A DNA stretch of 64,000 bases, taken from Pelobates cultripes. Lineage: Eukaryota; Chordata; Amphibia; Anura; Pelobatidae. The position numbers and the translations under genes are program-made. This document shows positions 32,765 to 44,290 of the stretch, piece after piece. The notes below the pieces were generated by a model. The model was not told the origin of the DNA, made no database searches, and saw only the letters and a list, made by a program, of their open reading frames with translations. Within the stretch, counting starts at the first letter, position 1; each line of letters begins with the position of its first letter. The stretch is taken from NCBI GenBank assembly GCA_933207985.1, contig OW240917.1, positions 125,017,829 through 125,081,828 of the forward strand. The letters run 5' to 3'.

Positions 32765-33884
32765 CAATGATGGTGAACCTGTGGCACGTGGCCATAGGTT
32801 GCCGCAGGGGTGGGGGCCACTGGCGCCGGTTGGCAGCAATGCAGAGTAGGCACCTGCCTGCTCAAAACGGCAGGTGCTTACTCTGCTTTTGTATTGGGAG
32901 GACCTGGAGGCAGGGATCTAGAAAGCAGCTCTTCTGTCCTCCCGCGAGCAGGCTGTGAGGAGCGTTGACGCGCGTTACAATGGCAACACTCCACACACAT
33001 ACTTACCACCACCGGACCACCAAGGCTGGTCAACCCCCCCTCCCCCTTCACCAAAAAGTAAGAAGAAGGGATAGAGGGGGATACATTTTTATGTATAGGT
33101 CAGGATTGAAAAAAAAAAAAAGCACCCCCTCCTCGCGCACAGCACTCCTCCCCCCCCACACACAGCACTCCCCACCCCTCAATGTAGCCCTCGTGTATTC
33201 AGCAGTCCATGTGTGTTTGTGTTTATGTGATCAGCAGTCTATGTATGTGTGTCTGTGTGTATGTATTCAGCAGTCCATGTGTGTTTGTGTTTATGTGATC
33301 AGCAGTCTATGTATGTATTCAGCAGCCCAGGGGCGGACTGAGAACCCTCAGGGCCCCCGGGCAAAATAAATCAAGGGCCCCCTTACAGGCCCCACCCATA
33401 CTCTGCAGCAAGCGCCACCCTTGTCCCGCCTCCAGCCACACTGTACACAATCTTTAGACACAAGGAACAAAAGGGCAATAAGCCCTTCGAGGCCCCAGTA
33501 GAGACTACAATTGAGGGCTAATGGGCCATGGAGGGGGGTCTTTCTAGCGGAGGCTATCTCAGTGTCCTTTAGAGGGTGTGTTAGAAAGAATCCCCTCCAA
33601 GCCCCATTAGAGACTACAATGGAGTCTAAAAGGCTTGGAAGGGGGTCTTTCTAACAGAGGCCATCTCAGCGTCCATTAGATATCCCCTGCTGGAAACAGT
33701 CGCCTCCAGGCCCCAGTAGAAACTACAATTGAGGCTAATGGGCCATGGAGGGGATTTCTAGCAGAGGCTAGAGTCTAATGGGGCCTGGAGGGTGGTCTCT
33801 CCAACACTCTGGTTCCTATTCACAATATAGCAACACAACATAGCTCGCTGATACCTAAGCCAAGTTGGCTCCTCTTACCTTAAT

Positions 33885-34108
33885 TACTGTTGCTGGCTGG
33901 CAGGCTGTGGGCTTGCTGGCTACTGCCGGCAGGCTGTGGGCTTGCTGACTGCGGCTGGCAGGCTATGGCTTGCTGGCTGTAAGCCTGTGGCTTGCTGTAG
34001 GCCTGTGGGCTGGCTACTGGCCTGTGGGCTGGCTACTGGCCTGTGGGCTGGCTACTGGCCTGTGGGCTGGCTACTGGCCAGCCTGTGGGTTGGCTGGCTG
34101 GCTACTGG
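33885..34108. repeat. GGCTGGCTACTGGCCTGTG minisatellite
   Basis: Units of ~19 bp, most regular at about 34009-34080. Confidence 0.9.
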
Positions 34109-34111
34109 GGC

Positions 34112-35131
34112 ACTTGTAGATTATTTAAAGAAATAATCCATGCACAATAACCACTACTGCTCCAGAGTAAGTAGTCAAACCGTTTAAGAACAGTTTGACA
34201 ACTTACCTGGGGTCTGCTGGGATATGAGGCTGTAGTGGGGAATAGGAGCAGTGGTGCAATGTGTGTGAAAGGTTCAGTGTGTGTGTGGGGGTGTAGTGTG
34301 TGAATGTGTAGGGTGTGTGGGCAGTGTATGTGTGTGGCAATGTTAGTATGGGGGCTGTGTATGGGGGTCTGTGTGTATATGGGTGGGCAGTGTATGTGTG
34401 TGTGTGTGTGAGGCAATGTGTGTAAATGTGTATGGTGTGTATGGGGGCAGTGTGTGAATGTGTATGGTGTGTGTGTGGGGGCAGTGTGTTTATGGGGCTA
34501 GAGTTCACTCTCACCACTGCGACCACCAGGAATCCATGGGGGTTGCAGTGTTGAGAGTGAACTCTAGCCCGTAGCTCCAGGGCTAGAGTTGACTCTCGCA
34601 AGAGCAGTAACGTTGCCATGGTAACCGCGGCAACGCTCTGTGCTCGCGCAAGAAGGACCCAGAGGAGCTGCAGGGTGAGCTCCCAGGTCCTCTCTTCTTC
34701 CCCTGCCCGCACGGTGCCTGCGGACAGGGGAGGGGGGGCATTCTTCCCTCTCTTTCTCCCCCCTCCCCATCTCTCTATTCCCCCTCTTTCTCCCCGTGTC
34801 TCATTCTTCCCTCTCTGTCTCCCCATCTCTCTATTCCCGTGTCTCATTCTTCCCTCTCTGTCTCTTTCTCCCCCTCCCCATCTCTCTATTCCCCCTCTTT
34901 CTCCCTGTGTCTCATTCTTCCTCTCTGTCTCTCTCCCCATCTCTCCTTCCCCTGTGTCTCATTCTTCCTCTCTTTCTCCCTCCCCATCTCTCTATTCCCC
35001 CTCTTTCTCCCCGTGTCTCATTCTTCCCTCTCTGTCTCTGTCTCCCCCTGTGTCTCATTCTTCCCTCTTTCTCCCCATCTCTTTATTGCCCCCCCTTTCT
35101 CCCCTCCCCATCTCTCTGTTCCCCCCTCTTT
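34112..35131 (-). mobile_element. hAT family C segment
   Basis: GCACTTGTAGATTATTTAAA, AGTAAGTAGTCAAACCGTTT and GGGCTAGAGTTCACTCTC match the other family C copies, again with a GTGTG minisatellite and a CT-rich tract (34740-35131) running into the gap. Termini are not visible. Confidence 0.65.
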
Positions 35132-35231
35132 NNNNNNNNNNNNNNNNNNNNNNNNNNNNNNNNNNNNNNNNNNNNNNNNNNNNNNNNNNNNNNNNNNNNN
35201 NNNNNNNNNNNNNNNNNNNNNNNNNNNNNNN
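35132..35231. other. Assembly gap (100 N)
   Basis: 100 unknown bases at the end of a CT-rich minisatellite, a common break point in assemblies. Confidence 0.99.
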
Positions 35232-35333
35232 TTACAAAGGGCTGCCATTTAAAGGATTGGTGTGGCCAAAACATATAAAAGGTGAAGAGTGACATCTATA
35301 TCTATGTGAAACAGTCATTAGATACCTTGTGAA

Positions 35334-35943
35334 CAGGGGCGGACTGACCGGTCGGGCACTTCGGACACGGTCCGAGGGCCCGGCCGGGAGGGGGGCCCGC
35401 CGCCAGGGCCGCCTTCAGGGGGCCCGGCGGCAGGGCTGGATTGGGGGAGGACTGCAGGTGCCACCGGGTGGCCAGTCCGGTGGCACACTGTGAGGGGGGG
35501 CCGGCCGTTTCATGTTAGAGCCGCCGGACCGGGTGGCAGCCTCGCCGGTCCGGCGGCATTCCGCTCACTAACACTGAAGAGGAAGGAGGAGGAGGAGCAT
35601 GTGTCTGTCATGCTCCCTGCGGTTCCCACAATTCCCAGCACAGGATGTGGGAACCGCAAAGGAGCATGACAGACACATGCTCCTCCTCCTCCTTCCTCTT
35701 CAGTGTTATTGAGAGGAATGCCGCCGGACCGGCGAGGCTGCCACCCGGTCCGGCGGCTCTAAAATGAAACGGCCGCCCCCCCCTCACAGTGTGCCACCGG
35801 ACTGGCCACCCGGTGGCACCTGCAGTCCCCCCCCAATCCAGCCCTGCCGCCGGGCCCCCTGAAGGCGGCCCTGGCGGCGGGCCCCCCTCCCGGCCGGGCC
35901 CTCGGACCGTGTCCGAAGTGCCCGACCGGTCAGTCCGCCCCTG
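35334..35943. mobile_element. 610-bp fold-back palindrome with hAT-like ends
   Basis: The ends CAGGGGCGGACTGACCGGTC and its complement extend into arms of ~270 bp that pair almost completely, including GTCCGAAGTGCC, GGTGGCACACTGTGAGGGGG and GAGGAGGAGGAGCATGTGTC blocks, around a centre near 35640. It is very GC-rich and non-coding. The left flank does not match the right flank, unlike element B as a whole. Confidence 0.85.
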
Positions 35944-36284
35944 CAGCAGCCTGTATGTGTGTCTGTGTGTATGTATTCAGCAGTCTGTGTGTATGTATTG
36001 TATGCAGGTATGGCATTTGTTGGAAATACTAATAAATATAATTTTAATTTTATCTATAATTTATATCATTATTTATAATTTGTATTATTGAACTCTCTGT
36101 TAATGTGTTCTTTTAATACAAAAGATGTTAATTAGTTTGGACAACTGTACGAGTTGTTTTTTTTTTTTTTAAACTTAAACCTCAGTACTCATGTTTAAAT
36201 ACCGTGTTGGCACTTTGAGGGAAAAAAACATGTATTGCGGTTGGGCACTCGGGCTCAAAAAGGTTTGCCATCACTGCTATATAT

Positions 36285-36685
36285 CATACTTTACATTATT
36301 TGAATGTCTAGACAACCTTTTTGTGCTAGTTAGTATATATCACACTACTTCCCTAGACATGATTAACTAGCTTGTTCACTGAAACAGAATTTAAAAAAAA
36401 AATAAATACACAAAATGTGCAGTGCTTCCAATGTGTATTTTAAGCGGCATGTTACCTCTTTTTAATGCTACCATTTACAATGGCTTTGACTTTCTGTACC
36501 AATTAGCATCCACTGCAAAATAAAAAAATAGGAAATAGAAAATGGTCAGCCTTAGGAAATGACTTTACAATTATTACAAATAAAGAAATCTAATGCACCC
36601 AGTATTGTGAAATCTAGATAGCAAAAAGATAAAACGCTTTGCCAATTAGTACCGCCTCAAGCAGTGCTTACCATTAACTCAGAAT
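36285..36685. other. Unassigned upstream DNA
   Basis: AT-rich sequence upstream of the CpG island. No feature seen. Confidence 0.4.
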
Positions 36686-36689
36686 GGAG

Positions 36690-36905
36690 AGCAGTATCTG
36701 TGCGCTGGGCGGCCATCTTACTCACTTCCCCAGCGGCTCCTCCGCCCGCAGCCAGGGAACAGTTTCACGTGACGCACGTAGCGCGTTGATTGGTGCGCGG
36801 ACGGCTTCACGTTATGCGACCGCCGCATCTGCGCACCTGTCAGCCAATCAGCGTCCGAGCAGGGTGAGCGGCGCACGGGAGGGACGATAATGGCCGGCAA
36901 CGGTA
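36690..36905 (+). promoter_or_regulatory. CpG-island promoter, probably ADAD1
   Basis: A CpG-dense ~200-bp block in an otherwise CpG-poor region. It contains GGCCATCTT (YY1-like, 36711-36719), CACGTG (36766-36771), GATTGG (36786-36791) and CCAATCA (36844-36850), CCAAT boxes in both orientations, and GCGCAC/ACGCAC runs. It lies about 0.95 kb upstream of the first recognised ADAD1 coding exon. The direction of transcription is inferred. Confidence 0.6.
36890..36902 (+). CDS. Possible upstream first exon of ADAD1
   Basis: An ATG at 36890 opens a short stretch (M-A-G-N) ended by a GT donor at 36903. Splicing to the acceptor at 37827-37828 would keep the frame into the ADAD1 coding exon. The human protein aligns to the later ATG in length, so this is an alternative start or a 5' UTR exon at best. 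Confidence 0.25.
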
Positions 36906-37833
36906 ATAGAGGGCTCTGAGTCACACTGTGGGTGTCTCGGGAGATAGCCATGTATGTTCCTGCCACCCATTGCCTTACTGGGGTTTCCATCCAGGTTATA
37001 AATTGGCCGAGCGTGAAATGGCGCCGAGATATAACGATATAAGTCAGTGCAGGGCGTTCCCTTCCCTATTCAGCTCACGCTGTGCTCGTGTCCTTAGTGG
37101 TCGCCCATCACCCCGCACGGAAATCAGTTACTGGGGAATTCTACAGAGTCACTGAGCCCTCCGCTTACTCCTGTTTACAATAGGCCTGGCAATATGATCC
37201 ATATTGATTTGAATTATAAATAAGTGTGATGCCACGTTTTTACACTTCTGTATTTTCTAAAATTAATGTCACTGTATGCAGAAGCGTATTTAGGTAATTT
37301 GTTACCTGGGACAAAAATGGATGTTTCACCCCCCCACCCCCACTTTTGTGTGTTGTTTCACGCCCATTCATCCTTTCGAGTGTGTTAATTCAACTTCCCC
37401 CCTTACAACCATACGTGTCTCTTACATGTTGCCTTTTGTCTATGTCTTAGTTTTCTCTTGCTGCCCCCGCCCCCCTTTTTGTCCTCCATCCCATAATACG
37501 CAGTGACATACATAAATACACAATCATACAGGCGCACACCGACACCCCCACCTACTGATAAGATGTAATAAATACTTATTTGCTTTTAAACTGCTGTACA
37601 TGCTCAAAAAACACTCTCGTCATAACCACTACAGATCATTGTAGTGGTTATGGTGGAAAAAGATCAGTTTTGTGTCAGTTTTCTTTCCTTTAGGTCATTT
37701 GGAAAACAGATGTGTGAGAGAAGGTCTTGTCTCATCGGAAGTTCACTAGACAGTTATAATTGTGCCAGGGAAGTAAATGTTTTGGTTATTAAAGCACTGT
37801 TATGCTAACATATTCTGCATGTTCATAGGAAAA

Positions 37834-38011
37834 ATGGAGAGTACAAGTTGTTGGAGTCAGAATTCAAGAGTACCCAGTTTTGCCCAGATGTTGAAGAAAA
37901 ATCTACCTGTTCAGGGGTCATCTGCAGTAGTGAAACAAATGGCTCCATGTGTTCCACCAGCTGCATACAGTGAAAAAAATGAAGACACCGCCAAAGTGAT
38001 CCAAGTTACAG
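37834..38011 (+). CDS. ADAD1: ADAD1 coding exon 1 (N terminus)
   Basis: ADAD1 (Tenr) is a testis-specific RNA-binding protein of the adenosine deaminase family, needed for spermatid development in mammals and thought to lack editing activity. The exon begins after an AG acceptor at 37827-37828, with ATG at 37834. It encodes about 59 residues, including RVPSFAQMLKKNLPVQ, which matches the vertebrate N-terminal motif, and ends KVIQVTG across the junction. The 12 residues before VPSF equal the length I recall for human ADAD1, supporting this start. The donor GTAGTT at 38012 leaves phase 1. It is followed by a 9.3-kb intron filled with MITEs and an antisense L1. Confidence 0.88.
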
Positions 38012-38109
38012 GTAGTTCAGTACATTCATACATTTTTAGCTAATATGAACTACTCTGTTGTTGGATTTTTTTTTTTTTTTTTTCTACATTAACATGAGAT
38101 ACTACTTAA

Positions 38110-39498
38110 AGGACCACTCTAGGCACCCAGACCACTTCAGCTTAATGAAGTGCTCTGGGTGCCAGGTCCAGCTAGGGTTAACCCATTGTTTTATAAACAT
38201 AGCAGTTTCAGAGAACCTGCTATGTTTATCAATGGGTTAAGCCTTCCCCCAAAGCCTCTAGCGGCTGTCTCATTGACAGCCGCTAAAGGCGCTTGCGTGA
38301 TTCTCACTGTGAAAATCACAGTGAGAGCACGCAAGCGTCCATAGGAAAGCATTGATAATGTTTTACTATGTGACCGGCTGAATGCGCGCGCAGCCAGCCG
38401 ACGGGGCGGATCGGAGGCAGAGAGCGCCCCGCACTGCGCTGGAAAAAGGTAAGTTTTACCCCTTTACCCAGAGCCGGGCGGGAAGGGGTCCCTGAGGGGG
38501 GGGGGGCACCCTCAGGGCACTATAGGGCCAGGAAAACGAGTATGTTTTCCTGGCACTATAGGCTCCTGGAGTGCCCCCTCCTGCGGGGCTGAAGTGGTTA
38601 AAATCCCTTAAAGGGACTCTCCAGTGCCAGGAAAACAATCCATCCCCGGTTTCTGAAAGGGGTGAAAACCCTTCAGTGACTTACCTGAGACCCCCGCCGA
38701 TGTGCCTCGGTGGTGGTTTTGGGTCGCCGCCGCTCCTCCCCTTCATCACGTCTGCCGGCGGGGGAGACTGATCCCGCCCGCCGGCTGAGGAGACCTCATT
38801 CGCGCATGCGCATTAGAGCTCTCCATAGGAAAGCATTGAAAATGCTTTCCTATGGGGAATTGAGCGACGCTGTAGGTCCCCACACAGCGTGAGGACGTCT
38901 GTGCTATGAAGCAGAAAGTGCCCACTAGTGGCTGTCTACTAGACGACCACTAGAGGAGTAGTTAAACCTGCAAGGTAATTATTGCAGTTTATGAAAACTG
39001 CAATAATTACAGTTGCAGGGTTAAGGGTAGTGGGAGTTGGCACCCAGACCACTCCAATGTGCAGAAGTGGTCTGGGTGCCTGGAGTGTCCCTTTAAGCCA
39101 CTTACCTGATCCAACGCCGGTGTCCCACAGCGCTGGGTCAGGCTTTGCCCACGCTCCTCCCCTGCCGACATCAGTTGGCGGGGGAAACCTAATGCGCATG
39201 CGCGGCAATGGCCGCGCTCGCACATTAGACCTCCCCATAGGAAAGCGTTATTCAATGCTTTCCTATGGGGGAAAATCTGACACTGGAGGTCGGTGAGGAC
39301 GCCAACGTCAGATAATGGACCAAAAGTCTGCTTGGATTCCGGAAGCACTCTAGTGGCTGTCTGGTAGACAGCCACAGAGGACAGACTTAGAGCTGCAATG
39401 TAAACATTACATTTACATTGCAGCACTAAGTGCAAAAGGGTCACCGCACCCAGACTACTTCAATTAGCTGAAGTGGTCTGGCTGCCTCAAGTGTCCAT
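38110..39498. mobile_element. TTAA MITE (outer copy) in ADAD1 intron
   Basis: The left end is TTAA then AGGACCACTCTAGGCACCCAG. The right end is CTGCCTCAAGTGTCCAT then TTAA (39499-39502). It contains hairpins such as AACATAGCAG...CTGCTATGTT. It is interrupted by a second member of the same family at an internal TTAA. Confidence 0.65.
38612..39092. mobile_element. TTAA MITE nested in a family member
   Basis: The termini AGGGACTCTCCAGTGCC and GGTGCCTGGAGTGTCCCT are inverted repeats. TTAA lies on both sides (38608-38611 and 39093-39096). Outer-element sequence GGTTAAAATCCC continues as GCCACTTACCTGATCC on the far side, parallel to GTGAAAACCC and GTGACTTACCTGAGACC inside the nested copy. Confidence 0.8.
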
Positions 39499-39504
39499 TT
39501 AACA

Positions 39505-39968
39505 GTGTATTTATCAGGTAATGACTGACAATATATTTGTTTTAAAGGGGCACTGTATTCATCACAACACACTGTAGGTGTTATGGTTTCACCAGGACCC
39601 TGGCTGTCAGTCCCCTGCTTTGATGTGTAATACTGTTTTCAATTCAATTAACACAAATCAAGGGTCCCCGTAGACACCCACAGACCAGCACCTCAATGTC
39701 CATATTCCTAACGAGGAAGTGTAACTTCTGCATTAGTAGAATCAATTTTGTCCAACTTTGGATGACATTGTTTGGCTCTGAATGTCAGCTAATGCACTTA
39801 GCCAATCCATGACATCTAATCTGGTTATGATGTTGACTGTAATGCGTATGATGCTTAGACTCCTTCTTTGAAAAACTATACATTTGCTAACAGTTCAGAA
39901 ATGTAGTGCTATGCCATCAGCATAACATTTTTGAATCTAGAACAAGTATGCCTTAATATGGGATAGGA
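39505..39968. other. Intronic DNA, possible repeat
   Basis: AAAGGGGCACTGTATTCATC at about 39545 looks like another hairpin-MITE end. Nothing else is clear. Confidence 0.35.
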
Positions 39969-40110
39969 CAGGGGTGGCTAAAAGAGCGATTTACAGAAGT
40001 TGTAAAACTACAACCTCCGTGATGCTTTGTCATTCTATAGCATTCTAAAGGCATGGAAAGCATCACGGGATAGTTCTGCATCTGTGGATCTACCTTTTTG
40101 GGCACTCCTG
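39969..40110. mobile_element. 142-bp hAT-like MITE
   Basis: Ends CAGGGGTGGC and GGGCACTCCTG are imperfect inverted repeats. Internal inverted blocks GTGATGCTTTG and AAAGCATCACG pair. No 8-bp duplication was found. Confidence 0.5.
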
Positions 40111-40506
40111 TCCTGCATAGAGGACAACTCTTTCGGTTTTCTATATATTTTTTTTTTTATTTTTATTGTTGCAAAGTAGTAACAATACAGCAAAGTGGGT
40201 TAGACATAGGGGTTGTAACACCCAAACAAGACTGTACATTATCCATTGGTTTCCCCATATCTCATAACCTCTATTACAGCTATTACATCTATTACACCTA
40301 TTACATCCCCTTCAAGCATTATGGATGACTGTGGAGTTTCAGTTAGAGTTAGTGTGCACCGAGGGGTGTATGGGGAGAGGTGAACCTTTGTCTACCTCAG
40401 GCCTCTCACTCCTTAAGCTGCCGCTACCCACGTTCCCCAATGTTTACATTTGCGGCTACAGTAGCCTTGGATGGGGGGGGGGGGTGGAGGGTCAGGTTTT
40501 AATGGG

Positions 40507-42837
40507 CTACCCGGATGTATTTTGGAGGTATGCACTCCAGAGTTCCCAGGTGGCAGTGTATAGATGGTACTTGTCTGTCATAGAGTGGCTTGTCTCTTCT
40601 AGGCCTCTGATAGACTCGACCTTTTGTATCCATTCCCTTATGGATGGGGGATTTGGATTTTTCCAATATACTGGAATGAGTTGGTTAGCGGCCGAAATCA
40701 TATGGTATAGTAAGGTTGCTTTCGGTTTGGGTAGAGTTCGTGGTGGCACTAGGAAGATGAACATGTCTGGTGTGAGCGGGAGATGTATGGATAGTATCAT
40801 TTGAATTTGGCCTTGTATGCGTTTCCAATACTCTTGTATTATTGGGCACGACCACCATATGTGTGCTGAATTCCCTTCTGCCATATGGCACCTCCAACAC
40901 CTATTTGAGAGTGATGGGAACTGTGATTTCAATTTGGTCGGAGTGTAATGCCATCGCGCTATGCGCTTGTAGTTTCCTTCTTGCGTGAGTGTGTTGCGTG
41001 ATGTGTGGTGGATTTGTCGAAAAATATAACGCCAAGTCTCTGGCGTGAAGGTCTTGTTGAGTTCCTTTTCCCAGGAGGTGGTAAAAGCTGGTGGATTGAG
41101 GGGTTGGGTGGCTAATGTCGTGGTGTACATCGTTGAGATGAGCTTTTTCTTAATGGATTGATCGAGGCAGTGTTGTTCGAATTTAGTTTGTGCTCGGTGT
41201 GGATTGTGTGCGAGTGGTCCTGTGAGTACGAAGTGGGTGAGTTGCCTATATTGGAATTTGTGTATTATTGTTTGTTGGGCTATGAAGGAGCCAAGAGGTT
41301 TAATCTTTCGATCCCCTATATTCTCCATCAGGTCCCCTAGTTTTAAGTAGGCTGAGTTGTGATACTCCTTGAAAGTTTTACCGTCCTCACCAGGCCCGAA
41401 CAATGGGTTGTGTGTGATCGGGTAAAGCGGAGACGGATAGGGGGAGATCGTCTGGTGTTGTCGTATTCTTGTCCACATGCGTAAGGTGGGGGAAATGGTA
41501 GGGTGTGGAGCGTGAAGGAGAAAAACTTGGCCCGTTTTTTGCCATGGAATCGTGTATATTGGCGCTCTTAGGAATGTATCCTCTATTTGTACCCATTGTT
41601 TGGTGGTGTTAGTGGATGCCCAGTCATATAGTCTAGTTAGGAGAATTGCATCGTGGTATTTCTCGATATCTGGAAGTCCGATGCCTCCCTCCCCCTTTGG
41701 TCTAATGAGAAGCGAGTGTGAGAGCCGGGGTGTTTTTTGTGCCCATATGTACAGTGAGAGGGTTTTGCGTACCAGCGTGAACCAGGTTTTAGGGATCATG
41801 ATGGGTAGGACCTGCAGGAGGTACAGAAGTCTGGGCAATATGTTCATTTTTAATATACTTAGTCTGCAGAACCAGCTAAAATGTGGCTTATTCCAGGTGT
41901 TAAGGTCAGCTGTTATGTCTGTCAACAGGTTCGGGAAATTACTGTCAAATAAGTGAGACGTATCTTTGGTGATGTGGATTCCTAGATATTTGATATGGTG
42001 GGGGGCCCACGTGAATTGATGTTCATTTTGTAGTTTATGTTTCTCCTGGGGATGTATGTGTATCGGTAAGATCTCACATTTGCTAAGGTTGGCTTTGAAG
42101 TTGGAGAGTTTGCTGTATGTGTGCATTTCCGCCATAAGAGGTGGTATTGAGGTGTCAGGTTCTGAGATGGTGAATAGCATATCGTCGGCGAATGCAGCTA
42201 TTTTGTACTCACTATCGCCTGCTGTGATCCCTTTAATTTGCGTGTTATCTCTGATCCCCTGTAAGAAGGATTCTAAGGCTAGCACGAATAGTAGGGGAGA
42301 CAGGGGACAACCCTGCCTGGTGCCATTTGTTATTTGTACTGGATCTGAAAGCTGCCCATTTACTCTGATATTTGCTGTGGGGTATGAGTATATGGCGTTG
42401 AACCATTTCTGCCAGTGGGGGCCAAAGCCCATGTGCTGTAAAGTGGATGAAATTAAGCTCCAGTCTACCCTGTCGAACGCCTTTTCGGCATCTATCGACA
42501 GGAGTAGACTGGAGCACCTCGTGCGCCGGGCCAGGTGAACAAGGCTAAGCAGTTTCGTCGTGTTATGCTTAGCTTCCCTGCCTGGAATGAAGCCTGACTG
42601 GTCTACATGTATGAGCCCAGGTAGCAGTGGACGTAGCCGGTTCGCCAGTATTTTTGTAAAAAGTTTTAAGTCCACATTTATCAGCGAAATAGGTCTGTAG
42701 CTTCCGCATTGGGTCAGGTCCTTGCCCGGTTTGGGGAGGAGGGTAATTGTGGCATTTAATGCCTGGGGGGGGGAGGGTATCAGATTTAAGTAGTGAGTTA
42801 AATGTGTTTCGGAAGTGGGGCATGAGTGTCTCGGCAA
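40507..42837 (-). pseudogene. L1 ORF2 part 2: reverse transcriptase and C terminus
   Basis: The frame encodes the RT of an L1-type LINE, which copies element RNA at the nicked target. In order it shows LLPKPGKDLTQCGSYRPIS, LTKILANRL-like fingers (KILANRLRPLLPG), SIDAEKAFDRVDW, TRQGCPLSPLLF and the catalytic AFADDMLF. Near the end a CWRCHMAEGNSAHIWWSCP zinc knuckle (CX2C...HX4C) is present. It ends at a stop at 40507. Its start joins the endonuclease frame through a frameshift at the 9-G run 42765-42773. All catalytic motifs look intact. Confidence 0.9.
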
Positions 42838-44290
42838 ACGTTTTATAATATTTTGCAGTGAACCCGTCTGGGCCTGGGCTTTTCCCCATCGGCAAATGTT
42901 TAATCACTTCTAGACATTCGTCCGACGAGATAGGAGCGTCTAAGGCATCTCGTACGTTTTGTGGAATGGTGGAGTGTATTCTCTGTGCTAGGAATTCCTG
43001 TATGTCGTGGGGTTGGGGAGGAGTTTGCCTCAAGTTGTAGAGTGATGAGTAGTAGTCCTTGAACGTCTTCAGAATGTCTGTCATCGAGTGTGAAATAGTG
43101 CCCTCTGGGTTACGTATTGCTGCTATAAACGTATGTTCCCTTTGCTTTTTAAGGGCATACGCCAGTAGCCGCCCGCATTTGCCCCCTTGTGTATAGTAAT
43201 TGCACCTCTTTTTGGCCAGCGCATGTTTGGTGCGTACGTTTAAAATGATATTGAGTTCTGTCCTTTTATCGACTAGGGTCTTGTATGTGGCTAGATCGAG
43301 GCCTTGTTTGTGTGTGTTCTCTAGATCCCTAATTTCCTTAGTCAGTCGGGAGGTCTCCGATTCCCTTTGTTTCTTGAGTTTTGAAGCTTCCTTAATGATT
43401 GTGCCCCTGATCGTGCTTTTGTGGGCTTCCCACACTATTGGGTAGGGCGTGTCAGGGTGGACGTTTAATTCAAAATATTGTGTAAGTGAGCTCCTAATTC
43501 TGGACTGTGTCTCCGGGTGATTTAGCAGTGTATCGTTGAGTTTCCATTGTGTCCTGGATGGGTGTAAGGAAGGGATTGTCATGTTCAGGGAAATGGGAGC
43601 GTGGTCTGACCACGTAATCGAGGTGTAGTCGCAGGTATTGACTAGGTTTAGGAATCTATGTGGAATCAGGAATACATCTATTCTAGAGTATGAGCCAGAG
43701 GTGTGTGAATAATAAGAGTAGTCACGATCCGCTGGGTGAGAGGTGCGCCAGCAGTCGTAGAGTTGGTGGGAGTCTAGGATCTTTTGGATGTTTCTTCTTG
43801 TGGATGCCTGGTATGAGTGTGCCTGTGAAGTGGTGTCAAGCGCCCCATCTAGGGACACGTTCAGGTCCCCCCCTAGGATCAATAGTCCCTCTGAAAAGCT
43901 TTCCAGTTTCGTAGTTATGTGTCGGAATGCCTGGGATTGCTTTCTATTGGGCATGTAGATATTGGCTAACGTGACTTGGGTTGAGCCTATCAGGCCCTTT
44001 AAGAAGATAAATCTACCAGTGTCGTCTATAAGGAGGTCTCTGTAGGTGAATGGGAGGTGTGAGGAAAGTAAAATGGCCACTCCCCTGGACTTTGAGCCAG
44101 TGAAGTTGCTGAAATAGCCCTTTGTGAAGTGTTTCGACTTAAGTGAAGGTGCTGAGTCTTTACGGAAGTGCGTTTCTTGTATGAAAACTATCTCAGCTTT
44201 GTGTTTGTGGTAATCTGCGAGTGCCATGTGACGTTTTTCAGGGGTGTTCAGTCCCCTGGCATTGTGTGATAGGATCGTCACTGTTGCCAT
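42569..44290 (-). pseudogene. L1 ORF2 part 1: AP endonuclease
   Basis: It begins with ATG at 44290 (MATVTILSHNARGLN). This is the apurinic-like endonuclease domain that nicks target DNA. The expected residues are visible: N in SHNARGLN, E in FIQETHF, D/N in GGDLNVSLD, the YSRIDVFLIP segment and SDH in TWSDHAPI. A linker and the MGKSPGPDGFTAKYYK block of the RT N terminus follow. The frame then diverges after LLKSDTLPPP at the G run on the + strand (42765-42773) and stops at 42569. Confidence 0.9.

Larger units (their letters stand above)
33328..35943. mobile_element. hAT element B nested in A
   Basis: It starts CAGGGGCGGACTGA and ends TCAGTCCGCCCCTG. CAGCAGCC is present exactly on both sides (33320-33327 and 35944-35951). 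The interior has duplicated blocks with GGGCCATGGAGGGG (about 33480-33800), a GGCTGGCTACT minisatellite, a family C segment, an assembly gap and a 610-bp palindrome that reuses the right terminus. Confidence 0.75.
32765..36276. mobile_element. Composite hAT element A (outer)
   Basis: The left end is CAATGATGGTGAACCT and the right end AGGTTTGCCATCACTG. The flanks CTATATAC (32757-32764) and CTATATAT (36277-36284) agree in 7 of 8 bases. The right subterminal region has GTGCCAACACGGTATTTAAA. Most of the 3.5 kb is later insertions, including hAT element B. Confidence 0.7.

Noticed and set aside
34618..35292. Ser/Pro-rich frames running through N bases
   Set aside because: Same CT-rich repeat, and they cross the assembly gap.
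1..36000. BLTP1 (KIAA1109) 3' exons, expected upstream of ADAD1 by vertebrate synteny
   Set aside because: No exon-like segment matching it was recognised. The gene may lie further left.
40325..42538. Plus-strand frames across the L1
   Set aside because: They are antisense shadows of the ORF2 reading frame.
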